A DNA stretch of 64,000 bases from Bacteroides sp. (GTDB lineage Bacteria > Bacteroidota > Bacteroidia > Bacteroidales > Muribaculaceae). The position numbers and the translations under genes were made by a program. The notes beneath the pieces were generated by a model. That model was not told the DNA's origin and did not search any database. It was given only the letters and a program-made list of their open reading frames with translations. Every line of letters begins with the position of its first letter. Position 1 is the stretch's first letter. The stretch lies in NCBI GenBank assembly GCA_014802335.1, contig JAAVCL010000002.1, forward strand, positions 1 through 64,000, given 5' to 3'. Shown here in pieces: positions 48,314-56,561 of the stretch.

Positions 48314-50494
48314 ATGAATGGCAAACATCTACTCACTGCAATACTGATCGGAGGCACGATAATAGGTGTCCCAACGACCGGATATGCCAAGAAAAAAGAA
48401 AAGACACAACCGGAGCAACAGCAAGAACAAGAGCAGAAGCTGACTTACAAGTTCAAGCGTTATTTCCCAACGGTGTGTATGGATCCATATATAACCACCG
48501 TCTATTCAGCAGATAATTTTGCTGTAATGACAATGAGTGGTGATCCGGTGCACGAAGGTAACGACACTGTGAAGTCACTCAAAGTTAATCCGGCAGGCGT
48601 GAACTACGGTATTATCACAAAGAGCAAGAAAGGCAAGATTGAAGCCGACATATATCACTCGCTAAAAGGGGAAACCGTAAAGGCAAATAATTCGTATAGA
48701 AATAATGTCAAATTCAAGTCGCAACATCTGAACAAATTTGATTCAAAGCGCTACGGCACACCTACTGCCATAGGTTACACGCCTGACGCACGCCTGATAG
48801 TTGTGGCAGCGGAAAGTCCTGTCTTGGGCAAAAACATTTTTTTCCTGGAACCAAAGAATTTTCAGCCCGTATCGAAAATTCAGAGCGTTCCTTTTGAAGT
48901 GGGAAAGATGGTGTTCAGTCCCAACGGCTATTATCTGGCAGCTTCAAACGGCAATAAAATAATAATTTACAATCTTGAAGAGAAAAATATACGCAAGCAG
49001 CTTGATGCCGGTGAGAAAGTGAATGATATGGCTTTCAATCCCGACAACAGCGACTTTGCAGTTCTCACCGACGACGGCCTATTGTCTCTCTACAACACAC
49101 GCACGTTCGAAGTGCGCAAGATGATAGACGAATTGGGCGAGGCACGGGCCATGTCTTATAACCTTGACGGCAAATACATGGCCATAGTAACCGGAGACGA
49201 CATGGTGACATTGGTGAACCTGCTGCGTGAGTCTGACAGAGAAACATTCAATGCAGAAGGTGGTGCCGTGCGCGATGTTGATTTTGTGACCGACGCCGGC
49301 AATAACACCCTGCTTGTGATTCCGGCGGCCGACGCCATGATAGCCCAAAGGCTGCCCCATCTCAAACCTTTTTACAACAAGCTGATAGCGGACGAGGTGG
49401 AAAGAAAGATGGATGAATGGCTCAAGATGATGCCGGGCGAAACTATGGAAGACTACCGGAAACGTGTCACCGAAGAAAGTCGCGCACGCCAGCGCAGACT
49501 CTTTGAAGACGAGATCTCGACTAATTTTGCAGGCGACCTGCTTTCCGGAGCCACCATGAGTCTCGGCACATACGACCGTGCAAACGGTGTTCTTGCTCTC
49601 AATTTCGACTCCATGCCAACAATTTATCTTCCTGTTCCGGAATCTGATGTCACATCCTTCCATAATGCAGGCGACCTGACTCTGAGCGATGTGATGTATG
49701 GCATTCTTCCCGATGACAGCTTTGAAATCGTCTATGCCAAAGTGACCAACAAAACAGACGGCAAGAGCTATATCTATGACAATCTGATGCGCGCCGACCT
49801 GCAATATATGGCGGCCGATGATGCCATAACGCTCGAGATGCTCCAACAGCAGCAAATGGAGGAATTGAAACTTCAGGAACTGCGGCAGAAAGTGGTGGAT
49901 GAAGCAAAGAAAATGAATGTGATTTCAGACCACACACAGATCGCCGTGGACTCAAAGGTGGTGCCAGAGTATGACGCAAACGGCAACAAGATCTTGAATT
50001 ATGTAGTGAGCGTGACTTATACCGTCGATCCTGAATTCTCTGTCACTGAAGATTTCGGACCCGGCAAGTACCATATCAATGAATCCGGAGCTGCCTCTTC
50101 GATGCTTAACATACTCAAACAAGCTTTCGAGGGGGAATTCAACCAGTATCTTGCGCCGGGCAAAAAGATAAAAGTCCGTCTTCTGGGAACAGCCGATGCA
50201 ACTCCCATTGTGCATGGAATCGCATACGACGGTTCATACGGAGAATTTGAAGAGGAACCCGTATACATCGACGGGCGTCTGCAGGCTATCTCGGTGAACA
50301 GTAAAGATGGCATAAAGCAGAATGAACAGCTTGCATTCCTGCGCGCCCTTGGTGTGAAAGACTATCTTAACCGCAACGTGGCGAAATTCGAATCAATGGA
50401 TACCGACTATCGCTACGAAGTTAATGTGAGCAAAGACAAAGGAAGCGAACACCGTCGCATTACTCTTGAATTAACCTTCATTGATGCCTATTAA
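48314..50494 (+). CDS. Exported WD40-repeat protein with central shared domain and OmpA-like C-terminus
   Basis: A 726-residue protein. A signal peptide (LLTAILIGGTIIGVPTTGYAK) and a Gln/Glu-rich linker precede WD40-like blades (residues about 150-340; MVFSPNGYYLAASNGNKIIIYN, MAFNPDNSDFAVLTDDGLLSLYN). Residues about 358-515 (VERKMDEWLKMMPGETMEDYRKRV...GKSYIYDNLMRAD) match in pattern a central region of the caspase protein encoded next. The C-terminal 170 residues include KIKVRLLGTADATP and NEQLAFLRALGVKDYL, reminiscent of an OmpA-type peptidoglycan-binding fold with an insertion. This suggests a periplasmic scaffold attached to the cell wall. Gap to the caspase gene is 15 bp. Confidence 0.78.
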   Translation: MNGKHLLTAILIGGTIIGVPTTGYAKKKEKTQPEQQQEQEQKLTYKFKRYFPTVCMDPYITTVYSADNFAVMTMSGDPVHEGNDTVKSLKVNPAGVNYGIITKSKKGKIEADIYHSLKGETVKANNSYRNNVKFKSQHLNKFDSKRYGTPTAIGYTPDARLIVVAAESPVLGKNIFFLEPKNFQPVSKIQSVPFEVGKMVFSPNGYYLAASNGNKIIIYNLEEKNIRKQLDAGEKVNDMAFNPDNSDFAVLTDDGLLSLYNTRTFEVRKMIDELGEARAMSYNLDGKYMAIVTGDDMVTLVNLLRESDRETFNAEGGAVRDVDFVTDAGNNTLLVIPAADAMIAQRLPHLKPFYNKLIADEVERKMDEWLKMMPGETMEDYRKRVTEESRARQRRLFEDEISTNFAGDLLSGATMSLGTYDRANGVLALNFDSMPTIYLPVPESDVTSFHNAGDLTLSDVMYGILPDDSFEIVYAKVTNKTDGKSYIYDNLMRADLQYMAADDAITLEMLQQQQMEELKLQELRQKVVDEAKKMNVISDHTQIAVDSKVVPEYDANGNKILNYVVSVTYTVDPEFSVTEDFGPGKYHINESGAASSMLNILKQAFEGEFNQYLAPGKKIKVRLLGTADATPIVHGIAYDGSYGEFEEEPVYIDGRLQAISVNSKDGIKQNEQLAFLRALGVKDYLNRNVAKFESMDTDYRYEVNVSKDKGSEHRRITLELTFIDAY

Positions 50495-50509
50495 CCGAGC
50501 ACTTCAATA

Positions 50510-53119
50510 ATGAAAAGAAAGATAAGAAATTTATCCTTTATCGGGGTAATCCTTCTGTCGGCGATAGTGATGCCGAGGGTGGTTGCCTCCTCGGGAGCAC
50601 AGGAGCCGGCTATGGAAGCCACCGAGAATTCAGACGGCGCGCTTAACACTGATTCCATAGAAATCGCAGAGACCGCCCGATTGGTCGAGGAAGCCACCTC
50701 GGTATATAAGAACCTTAAATTTATTCAATACGACGGAGTTACGGAGGCGGAACTTTATCCGGCTGTAATGAATGTCTATGGGAAAGTGCGTGCAGCAATG
50801 CAGGCACCACGCATAAGCGCAGAGGATAAGAAAAGATTCAAGGGAATATTGCTGGATGTCAGCGATCTCTTGAAACGTGGATCCATGTATTACTCTAATC
50901 AGGGTGCGTCGCAGGATATGACGCTCTTCTCTACAGCCTATGTCGACACACGTCTCGACCCGGAGATGAGCGATATGAACTTCGGGACCGACACCGACTT
51001 GTATCCGGCACTGATTTATTGCGCGGCCTCGGGAGCATACAATAATGGTGATTTCGAAAAGGCGGCCGATTATCTGGAAGCTTACCTCAACACCGGTGCG
51101 AACGACCGGAGGGAGCAGGTGAGTCTCTTCTTCGGCCAGGCATGCCTCAACGCCAAATGTCCTGAACGAGCTGTGGATAAGCTCATTGCAGCAGTTGACA
51201 AGTATCCGGCAAATTTCAATATTCTGATGATTGCGCTTCAGAATTGCCTTGAAGCCGGCCAGACCGACAGGATGCAGCCCCTTCTCGACAAGGCGTTGAT
51301 GATGAGGCCCAACGACGAGCAGCTTCTCACCGCGCAGGCACGTCTGTTCGAGAATAACGGTAATTATTCCTCTGCAATCGACCTCTATCAGAAACTCTAC
51401 GAAATGAAGCCCAACAGCCTGCAGATTAACCAGCATATTGCACTGTGCTACTATAATCTTGGAGCCGACTACTATAATAGAGCCTTGATGGAGAAAGAAG
51501 ATAAGGTCTCCAAGCGCTATTCACGCCAGTCGCAGGCTTATTTCATGAGTGCTTTAGGCAATCTTGCGACAGTGGTCGAGAATGACCCGACGAACACCAA
51601 ATATCTTCGTGCACTTGCCGTAACCTACGGGTGTCTCGGCAACAAGACCAAGCTTGACGAAATAAATGTAAGGCTTCAGGCATTGGGAATGAACCCCATG
51701 CCAATGAACGGCATGCCGGAGTCAATCGCATTTAACGATCAGACGGCTAAAAGCAGTAATTCCGGAAGCTATGTACCCGATTTTCAAGAATTTGCCCGCG
51801 GATATGTGGAAAATGAACTGGCAGCATGGACCAAACGCGGTGAATTCGAGAAAATCGAGGACTTCGAAAAGCGTGTGAACCAAAACAATGTTTACCGGAA
51901 ATATCAGGAACTCTGCAAAAAGGCAGAAGCTGATTATTTGCAGAAATATGCAGGCCGTTTGAGAATTTCCGATTTGTCGCTGCAACCGTATGATGTTGAC
52001 AATGAAAGTTACATGATAACTTCCGCGATGGGTCCGATTGTGGTCAAAGTGCCTCTTAAGAACAAAGAAGCTGAAACTTTCAAGTCATCATGGAACACCA
52101 TCCAGCTTCGCAACCCGAAGTATTTCATAAAAGACAACCACGTAGCAATAGCCTCGGTAGAGCTTGTCACCTCGGCCGGAAAGAGCTATCGGTATGATTC
52201 CGACAGGGCTGCCGATTATGATTTCACTGACGTAACAATTGACATGCAGTCATTCCTTGCACAAGGGAATTCAAGGCGCGATCGAGCTGAAAACACATCC
52301 ACGGGATCGGGTACTCCTAAAGTGATACGAGCCAAGAGTGATGTAGATGAGAATATCCCGGTGACAAGTCGCAAAGCTGAAAAAACCGTGGCACTGATCA
52401 TCGCGAACGAGAATTACAAACAAGTGACAGATGTTGAATCGGCCCTGAACGACGGCGAAACCTTTGCAAAATACTGCCGGATGACCTTGGGTGTTCCTGA
52501 GAGTCAGATCATGAACTATGAAAACGTGACGTATGCAGAGATGCTGGGCGCCGTCCAGAAGCTGCGTCAATTTGTCGGTGCGCTTGGCGACGGTGTGGAC
52601 ATTATAGTTTATTATGCCGGTCACGGCTTCCCTGACGAAGGGAACAAGGATGCCTATCTGTTGCCGGTGGACGGCGACGGTTTCACCACCGTGACTTCCT
52701 ATCCGCTCAAGAAACTGTATTCAGACCTTTCATCAACCGGAGCAGACAATGTGATGGTATTCCTTGATGCTTGCTTCAGCGGAGCAACCCGCGACGGGGG
52801 TATGCTTGCGGAAGCTCGAGGCGTTGCCTTAAAACCCCGTGTGGCTGAGCCGGAGGGCAATATGTTTGTACTCAGTGCCGCGAGCGATCAGGAGACAGCG
52901 CTCCCCTATAAAGAGAAGAATCACGGTCTTTTCACCTATTATATCCTTAAGAAGATTCAGGATTCGAAAGGCAACGTGACTCTAAAGGATCTGAGCAAGT
53001 ATGTGGAGGAAAATGTAAAGAAAAATTCTCTTACTGTAAACCGCAAACTGCAGACCCCACGCACAAGTGTTTCGGGCAAGATGCGCGATATATGGGAAAA
53101 CAAGCGACTTCGACAGTAA
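50510..53119 (+). CDS. Exported TPR protein with C-terminal caspase-like (C14) protease domain
   Basis: An 869-residue protein. The N-terminal hydrophobic segment (LSFIGVILLSAIVMPRVVAS) acts as signal or anchor. TPR-like helices run to about residue 390 (FEKAADYLEAYLNTGA; YSSAIDLYQKLYEMKPNSLQIN). Residues 430-590 hold the domain shared with the WD40 protein (YVENELAAWTKRGEFEKIED...GKSYRYDSDRAAD). Residues 620-860 are a caspase/metacaspase domain with VALIIANENYK, the catalytic His705 in IIVYYAGHGF and Cys755 in VFLDACFSG. Both catalytic residues are intact, so it is probably an active Arg/Lys- or Asp-directed endopeptidase facing the periplasm or outside. Central gene of the locus. Confidence 0.88.
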   Translation: MKRKIRNLSFIGVILLSAIVMPRVVASSGAQEPAMEATENSDGALNTDSIEIAETARLVEEATSVYKNLKFIQYDGVTEAELYPAVMNVYGKVRAAMQAPRISAEDKKRFKGILLDVSDLLKRGSMYYSNQGASQDMTLFSTAYVDTRLDPEMSDMNFGTDTDLYPALIYCAASGAYNNGDFEKAADYLEAYLNTGANDRREQVSLFFGQACLNAKCPERAVDKLIAAVDKYPANFNILMIALQNCLEAGQTDRMQPLLDKALMMRPNDEQLLTAQARLFENNGNYSSAIDLYQKLYEMKPNSLQINQHIALCYYNLGADYYNRALMEKEDKVSKRYSRQSQAYFMSALGNLATVVENDPTNTKYLRALAVTYGCLGNKTKLDEINVRLQALGMNPMPMNGMPESIAFNDQTAKSSNSGSYVPDFQEFARGYVENELAAWTKRGEFEKIEDFEKRVNQNNVYRKYQELCKKAEADYLQKYAGRLRISDLSLQPYDVDNESYMITSAMGPIVVKVPLKNKEAETFKSSWNTIQLRNPKYFIKDNHVAIASVELVTSAGKSYRYDSDRAADYDFTDVTIDMQSFLAQGNSRRDRAENTSTGSGTPKVIRAKSDVDENIPVTSRKAEKTVALIIANENYKQVTDVESALNDGETFAKYCRMTLGVPESQIMNYENVTYAEMLGAVQKLRQFVGALGDGVDIIVYYAGHGFPDEGNKDAYLLPVDGDGFTTVTSYPLKKLYSDLSSTGADNVMVFLDACFSGATRDGGMLAEARGVALKPRVAEPEGNMFVLSAASDQETALPYKEKNHGLFTYYILKKIQDSKGNVTLKDLSKYVEENVKKNSLTVNRKLQTPRTSVSGKMRDIWENKRLRQ

Positions 53120-53139
53120 CAATCCAAGAAAAGAGAGAC

Positions 53140-54009
53140 ATGAAACGACTGCTGCTATTTATGGCTTTTCTGCCCGCCATGCTCGGTGTGGCCTCCGACA
53201 TTGTCACAGTGTCGGGTGAGTCTACATATTATGATGACGGCACAAAATCGAAAGTAGAATGCATGAGGCTCGCCTCCGAACAGGCAAGGATAGATGCCCT
53301 TGCAAAAAAATTCGGAACTATTGTGGCGCAGGATATTCTTCAGGCAGACCGCATAAAAGGCAACCGCGAACAAAATGATTTCCTGGCCCTATCCTCAACC
53401 GAGGTGAGAGGGGAATGGGTGGCCGATGACGGCGAACCTGAATATGAATTCTCTCACGACTCGAAGTCCAACCTTATAGTTCATTGCAAAGTAAAAGGCA
53501 AGGCTAAGGAAATTTCAAATGAGTCACCGGCTTTTGAGGCGAGTGTACTCAGGAATGGCACCGACACGCGCAATGCCGACAATCTGTTCCGCGACGGTGA
53601 TGATATGTATTTGCACTTCAGGGGTTCTGCCGACGGATTTCTCTCCGTGTTTCTCGAGGATGAGACCGGGAATGTATATCTACTGCTCCCCTACCCTCGT
53701 GATTCAAAGACTCGTGTTGCGGTGAAGCGCGACCATGATTATGTGTTCTTCAGTCCGGATCACGAAATTAAGGCAGGAGGTAACGGTTCCGTTGTTGAGG
53801 AATTGATACTGACAGCTCCCGATAATGCGGAATACAACCGCGTGTATGTTGTGTTTTCTCCCGAGAGTTTTTCACGCCCCGTAATGGACACCGGAAGCGG
53901 ACTGCCGATGATGAAAAGCGGGGAATTCAACAAATGGCTTTTAAAGGCCCGACGCAATGATAGCAAAATGGGTGTGAAAGCCATGAATATCATGATATCG
54001 CCTCGTTGA
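53140..54009 (+). CDS. Exported DUF4384-domain protein
   Basis: A 289-residue protein. ATG 53140 (MKRLLLFMAFLPAMLGVAS) gives a clear signal peptide and is preceded by AAGAGAGAC, whereas the ORF-track start lies inside the caspase gene. The N-terminal part (CMRLASEQARIDALAKKFGTI) resembles the helical motif of LPP20-like domains. The C-terminal part (DGDDMYLHFRGSADGFLSVF; YLLLPYP; VVFSPESF) is a DUF4384 domain. DUF4384 domains are often fused to or neighbours of caspase-like proteases, which fits the context. Follows the caspase gene by 20 bp. Confidence 0.8.
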   Translation: MKRLLLFMAFLPAMLGVASDIVTVSGESTYYDDGTKSKVECMRLASEQARIDALAKKFGTIVAQDILQADRIKGNREQNDFLALSSTEVRGEWVADDGEPEYEFSHDSKSNLIVHCKVKGKAKEISNESPAFEASVLRNGTDTRNADNLFRDGDDMYLHFRGSADGFLSVFLEDETGNVYLLLPYPRDSKTRVAVKRDHDYVFFSPDHEIKAGGNGSVVEELILTAPDNAEYNRVYVVFSPESFSRPVMDTGSGLPMMKSGEFNKWLLKARRNDSKMGVKAMNIMISPR

Positions 54010-54157
54010 GTCAAATGATTGGAGGATAGCCCGCTGTGATCCTTCTTTACGAATTGGACTCCGCTCAAAATCTAAAAAACTGACGTTGAAAAAAGTATAG
54101 ACGTTTTTTCATCTCGAAATACAATTAACCGTAATAATAACTAAAAACATCAGGAAA
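54010..54157. other. Short gap inside the caspase locus
   Basis: A 148-bp gap with two GACGTT(G)AAAAAA-like runs around 54083-54110, which form a weak stem (GAAAAAA/TTTTTTC). It may be a partial terminator or a second promoter region. No ORF. Confidence 0.35.
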
Positions 54158-54784
54158 ATGAAAAGAATCATTTTATGCCTTATTGCAGCCATGCTCCTGC
54201 TTCCCGGCTATTCGGAAGCAGCCAACAAACAGCTTGAAAAAGCCCGCAAGAAAGAGTTGAACCAGAAGCTCAAGGAGTATAAGAAAGGCAAATGGGAAAT
54301 CATGGGCAGCCACACCCTTGACTTTGCCCTTGCAAAACATTTCGACAGGCTCAACACTCTTGGCGATGACGCGCATGAAGTTGAAGGAATATCAACCAAG
54401 ACAAAATCGAAGAATACAGGAAAGCAGGCGGCCATAAACAACGCAGTGGTGACTTACGCTCAGGAAGCGGGAAGCACTCTTCAGGGACGTGTAGTGAGCG
54501 ACATGAATGCCAACGGAGCTGATCCCTCGGGAGAGTTCGATAATTTCTATGCCGCTTACGAGCGTTTGGTTGAAAAGGAAATCAGAGGCGAGATGGAGCC
54601 ATCATACTCAATTATCCGCACCAACCCCGATGGAACCTATGAAATCCGCACATATTTCATCATTACCGAAAGCGCTGCCAGCAAAGCGAGAATGCGTGCC
54701 CTTGAGGAAGCCCTCAAGAACTCTGAAGCCGCTCAGAAATATGGCGCGAAGATCACCGAGTTTGTAAAACAAGGATTTGAATAA
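54158..54784 (+). CDS. Small exported protein, LPP20-like, function unknown
   Basis: A 208-residue protein with signal peptide ending YSEAANK. A Lys-rich amphipathic helix (QLEKARKKELNQKLKEYKKG) is followed by GKQAAINNAVVTYAQEAGST and a C-terminal region YEIRTYFIITESAASKARMRALEEAL. The order resembles LPP20-type proteins of Bacteroidetes, also hinted at in the DUF4384 protein before it. No catalytic motif is visible. Probably in the locus by orientation and shared architecture. Confidence 0.7.
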   Translation: MKRIILCLIAAMLLLPGYSEAANKQLEKARKKELNQKLKEYKKGKWEIMGSHTLDFALAKHFDRLNTLGDDAHEVEGISTKTKSKNTGKQAAINNAVVTYAQEAGSTLQGRVVSDMNANGADPSGEFDNFYAAYERLVEKEIRGEMEPSYSIIRTNPDGTYEIRTYFIITESAASKARMRALEEALKNSEAAQKYGAKITEFVKQGFE

Positions 54785-54840
54785 TCTTGGGGTATGGCCC
54801 GGACTTTACATGATTATAAAGTTGAGGCTTATTTTTAAAC

Positions 54841-54869
54841 AGTCAAGCCGCGATCCTTGCGGCTTGACT
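54841..54869 (+). terminator. Hairpin after the small exported protein gene
   Basis: AGTCAAGCCGC / GCGGCTTGACT, an 11-bp perfect stem with loop GATCCTT, located 57 bp past the stop. The U tract is weak (TATAAG), so termination may be partial, allowing readthrough into the transglutaminase-like gene. Confidence 0.65.
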
Positions 54870-54959
54870 ATAAGTGGCTCTTAGAAATTAGCTACTTAAG
54901 TATATATTCGAATAAAAAAAATCCAACACTATCATCAGTAACACAGAGTAACGCAGGGT

Positions 54960-56465
54960 ATGAAAAACAGAGGTAAGGTTTTGGCTATGCTTATGGCTAT
55001 TCTAACAATTACTGCTCCCTCAGCCCAAAGCCGGGACAGGAAGTCGTTTGAGGAATTTCGGAATGGGATTCTGAACAGCTATTCTGATTTCAGGAAGACT
55101 ATCCTTGACAACTATGCGGATTTTCTTAACGGAGAATGGCACGAATATGAAAGCCTCAACGGAGAACGTCGCGACCGCACGCCCAAACCTTCGCAGGTGC
55201 CTACATTCAAACCCGAGACACCCGCAAAGCCCAATCCTGCACCCCCTCTGCCGGCAAAGTCAAAACCGGCAACTGCCGTTCCGGTCAAGCCCGAGCCTGC
55301 GAAATCAGAACCTATTGTTCATTCTCAACCCAAACACCGCACTCCCCAATCCGCCCAAGAAGATTTTGATTTCTTCGGGTTGCCGGTCTCACTCCCCGGA
55401 ATTGAATATAACATTGCCTACCGCCTTTCCTCCACAACCGACTATGCATCACAATGGAAGGACCTTGACCGTTCGGGAGTTGCAAAGGCCCTTCTGCCGG
55501 CCATAAAAGAGAAAGCGAATGAAATGGGGCTGAATGACTATCTTGTATATGAATTTATAAAGGCCTATGTAACTTCAAAGTTTCCACAGGCAGATGTGAG
55601 TTCACGTTTTTCGGCCATGCACTACCTGCTCGCCAACTTAGGATACGATGCACGCATAGCAGTGAGCGGCACCGGAACTCCCCTGCTGTTGCTACCCTTC
55701 AAGCAGACAATTTATGCACGGAACTATATGATGATGGCCGATGGGAAATACTATGTGTTCGCACCCGACGACTATGACTATTCACTTCTTGGCCGGGAAC
55801 GGTTAAGAACCTGTACTCTTCCAAAGGATGCCGACAAAGGAGAAAAGTTCGACCTTGTACTCGGCCAACTGAATATACCTGTGAAACCGAAGAGCTTTGA
55901 ACTCGAATACGGGCCGTTGAAACTAACCGGGGAAGTAAACGAAAACCTTATGCCCATTCTTTACCACTATCCACAGATGCCGATAGCTGATTATGCCATT
56001 TCGCAGCCTGATCCTGAACTACGGCGCAAACTCGTGGAGCAGATGAAAGCCCAGATCGGTAATATGGAAGGAGACGAAGCTGTGGAACAGTTGCTGAGTT
56101 TCATGCACCATGTGTTTGAATATGCCACCGACGAGGAATTCCACGGCTTTGAAAAGCCATATTTTATTGAAGAGACACTCTACTATCCTAAAAATGACTG
56201 TGAAGATCGGGCGATATTCTATACTTACTTCCTTTGGAACGCACTTGGCAAGGAAGCACAGTTGATAACATTCCCGGGGCATGAGGCTGCCACTGTCCGA
56301 CTTGACAATCCGGTGGAAGGCACGTCCTATGATTTTTCAGGAAAGACTTTTTATATATCAGACCCGACATATATCGGTTCGCACACTGGCATGTTAATGC
56401 CGATATACAAAAACAACGAGCCGAAAGTGGACTATACCTTCACCCATAAATCTTCACGACGCTGA
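54960..56465 (+). CDS. Exported transglutaminase-fold protein with complete catalytic triad
   Basis: A 501-residue protein with a signal peptide (VLAMLMAILTITAPSAQS). Residues 25-60 form an amphipathic segment (FRNGILNSYSDFRKTILDNY), and residues 75-125 a Pro/Lys linker with PAKSKPAT-type repeats typical of a wall-spanning stalk. The C-terminal half is a transglutaminase-like papain fold: Cys414 in PKNDCEDRAIFYTYFLW, His441 in TFPGHEAATV and Asp468 in FYISDPTYIG. The fold may act as a protease or cross-link/cleave peptides in the envelope. It is not separated from the caspase locus by a strong terminator; membership is inference. Confidence 0.82.
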   Translation: MKNRGKVLAMLMAILTITAPSAQSRDRKSFEEFRNGILNSYSDFRKTILDNYADFLNGEWHEYESLNGERRDRTPKPSQVPTFKPETPAKPNPAPPLPAKSKPATAVPVKPEPAKSEPIVHSQPKHRTPQSAQEDFDFFGLPVSLPGIEYNIAYRLSSTTDYASQWKDLDRSGVAKALLPAIKEKANEMGLNDYLVYEFIKAYVTSKFPQADVSSRFSAMHYLLANLGYDARIAVSGTGTPLLLLPFKQTIYARNYMMMADGKYYVFAPDDYDYSLLGRERLRTCTLPKDADKGEKFDLVLGQLNIPVKPKSFELEYGPLKLTGEVNENLMPILYHYPQMPIADYAISQPDPELRRKLVEQMKAQIGNMEGDEAVEQLLSFMHHVFEYATDEEFHGFEKPYFIEETLYYPKNDCEDRAIFYTYFLWNALGKEAQLITFPGHEAATVRLDNPVEGTSYDFSGKTFYISDPTYIGSHTGMLMPIYKNNEPKVDYTFTHKSSRR

Positions 56466-56499
56466 CCCAGAGTAAGGGATAAAAACTTATTACCGTTGC

Positions 56500-56554
56500 G
56501 GAATAATCTTTTTTTTGTTAATTTTGCATATTGACCTCTAAAAAAGATTATTCC
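56500..56554. promoter_or_regulatory. 15-bp inverted repeat enclosing the parE promoter
   Basis: GGAATAATCTTTTTT (56500-56514) and AAAAAAGATTATTCC (56540-56554) are perfect inverted copies separated by 25 bp. The loop holds the -7 box TAATTTTG (56519-56526); a GTTG lies about 20 bp before it. The arms could form a cruciform, an operator or a leader hairpin ahead of the parE ATG (56562). Confidence 0.6.
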
Positions 56555-56561
56555 CTTTCAC

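Noticed and set aside
50630-51436. 268-residue minus-strand ORF opposite the caspase gene
   Set aside because: Antisense to TPR-coding sequence; no start context or recognised domain.
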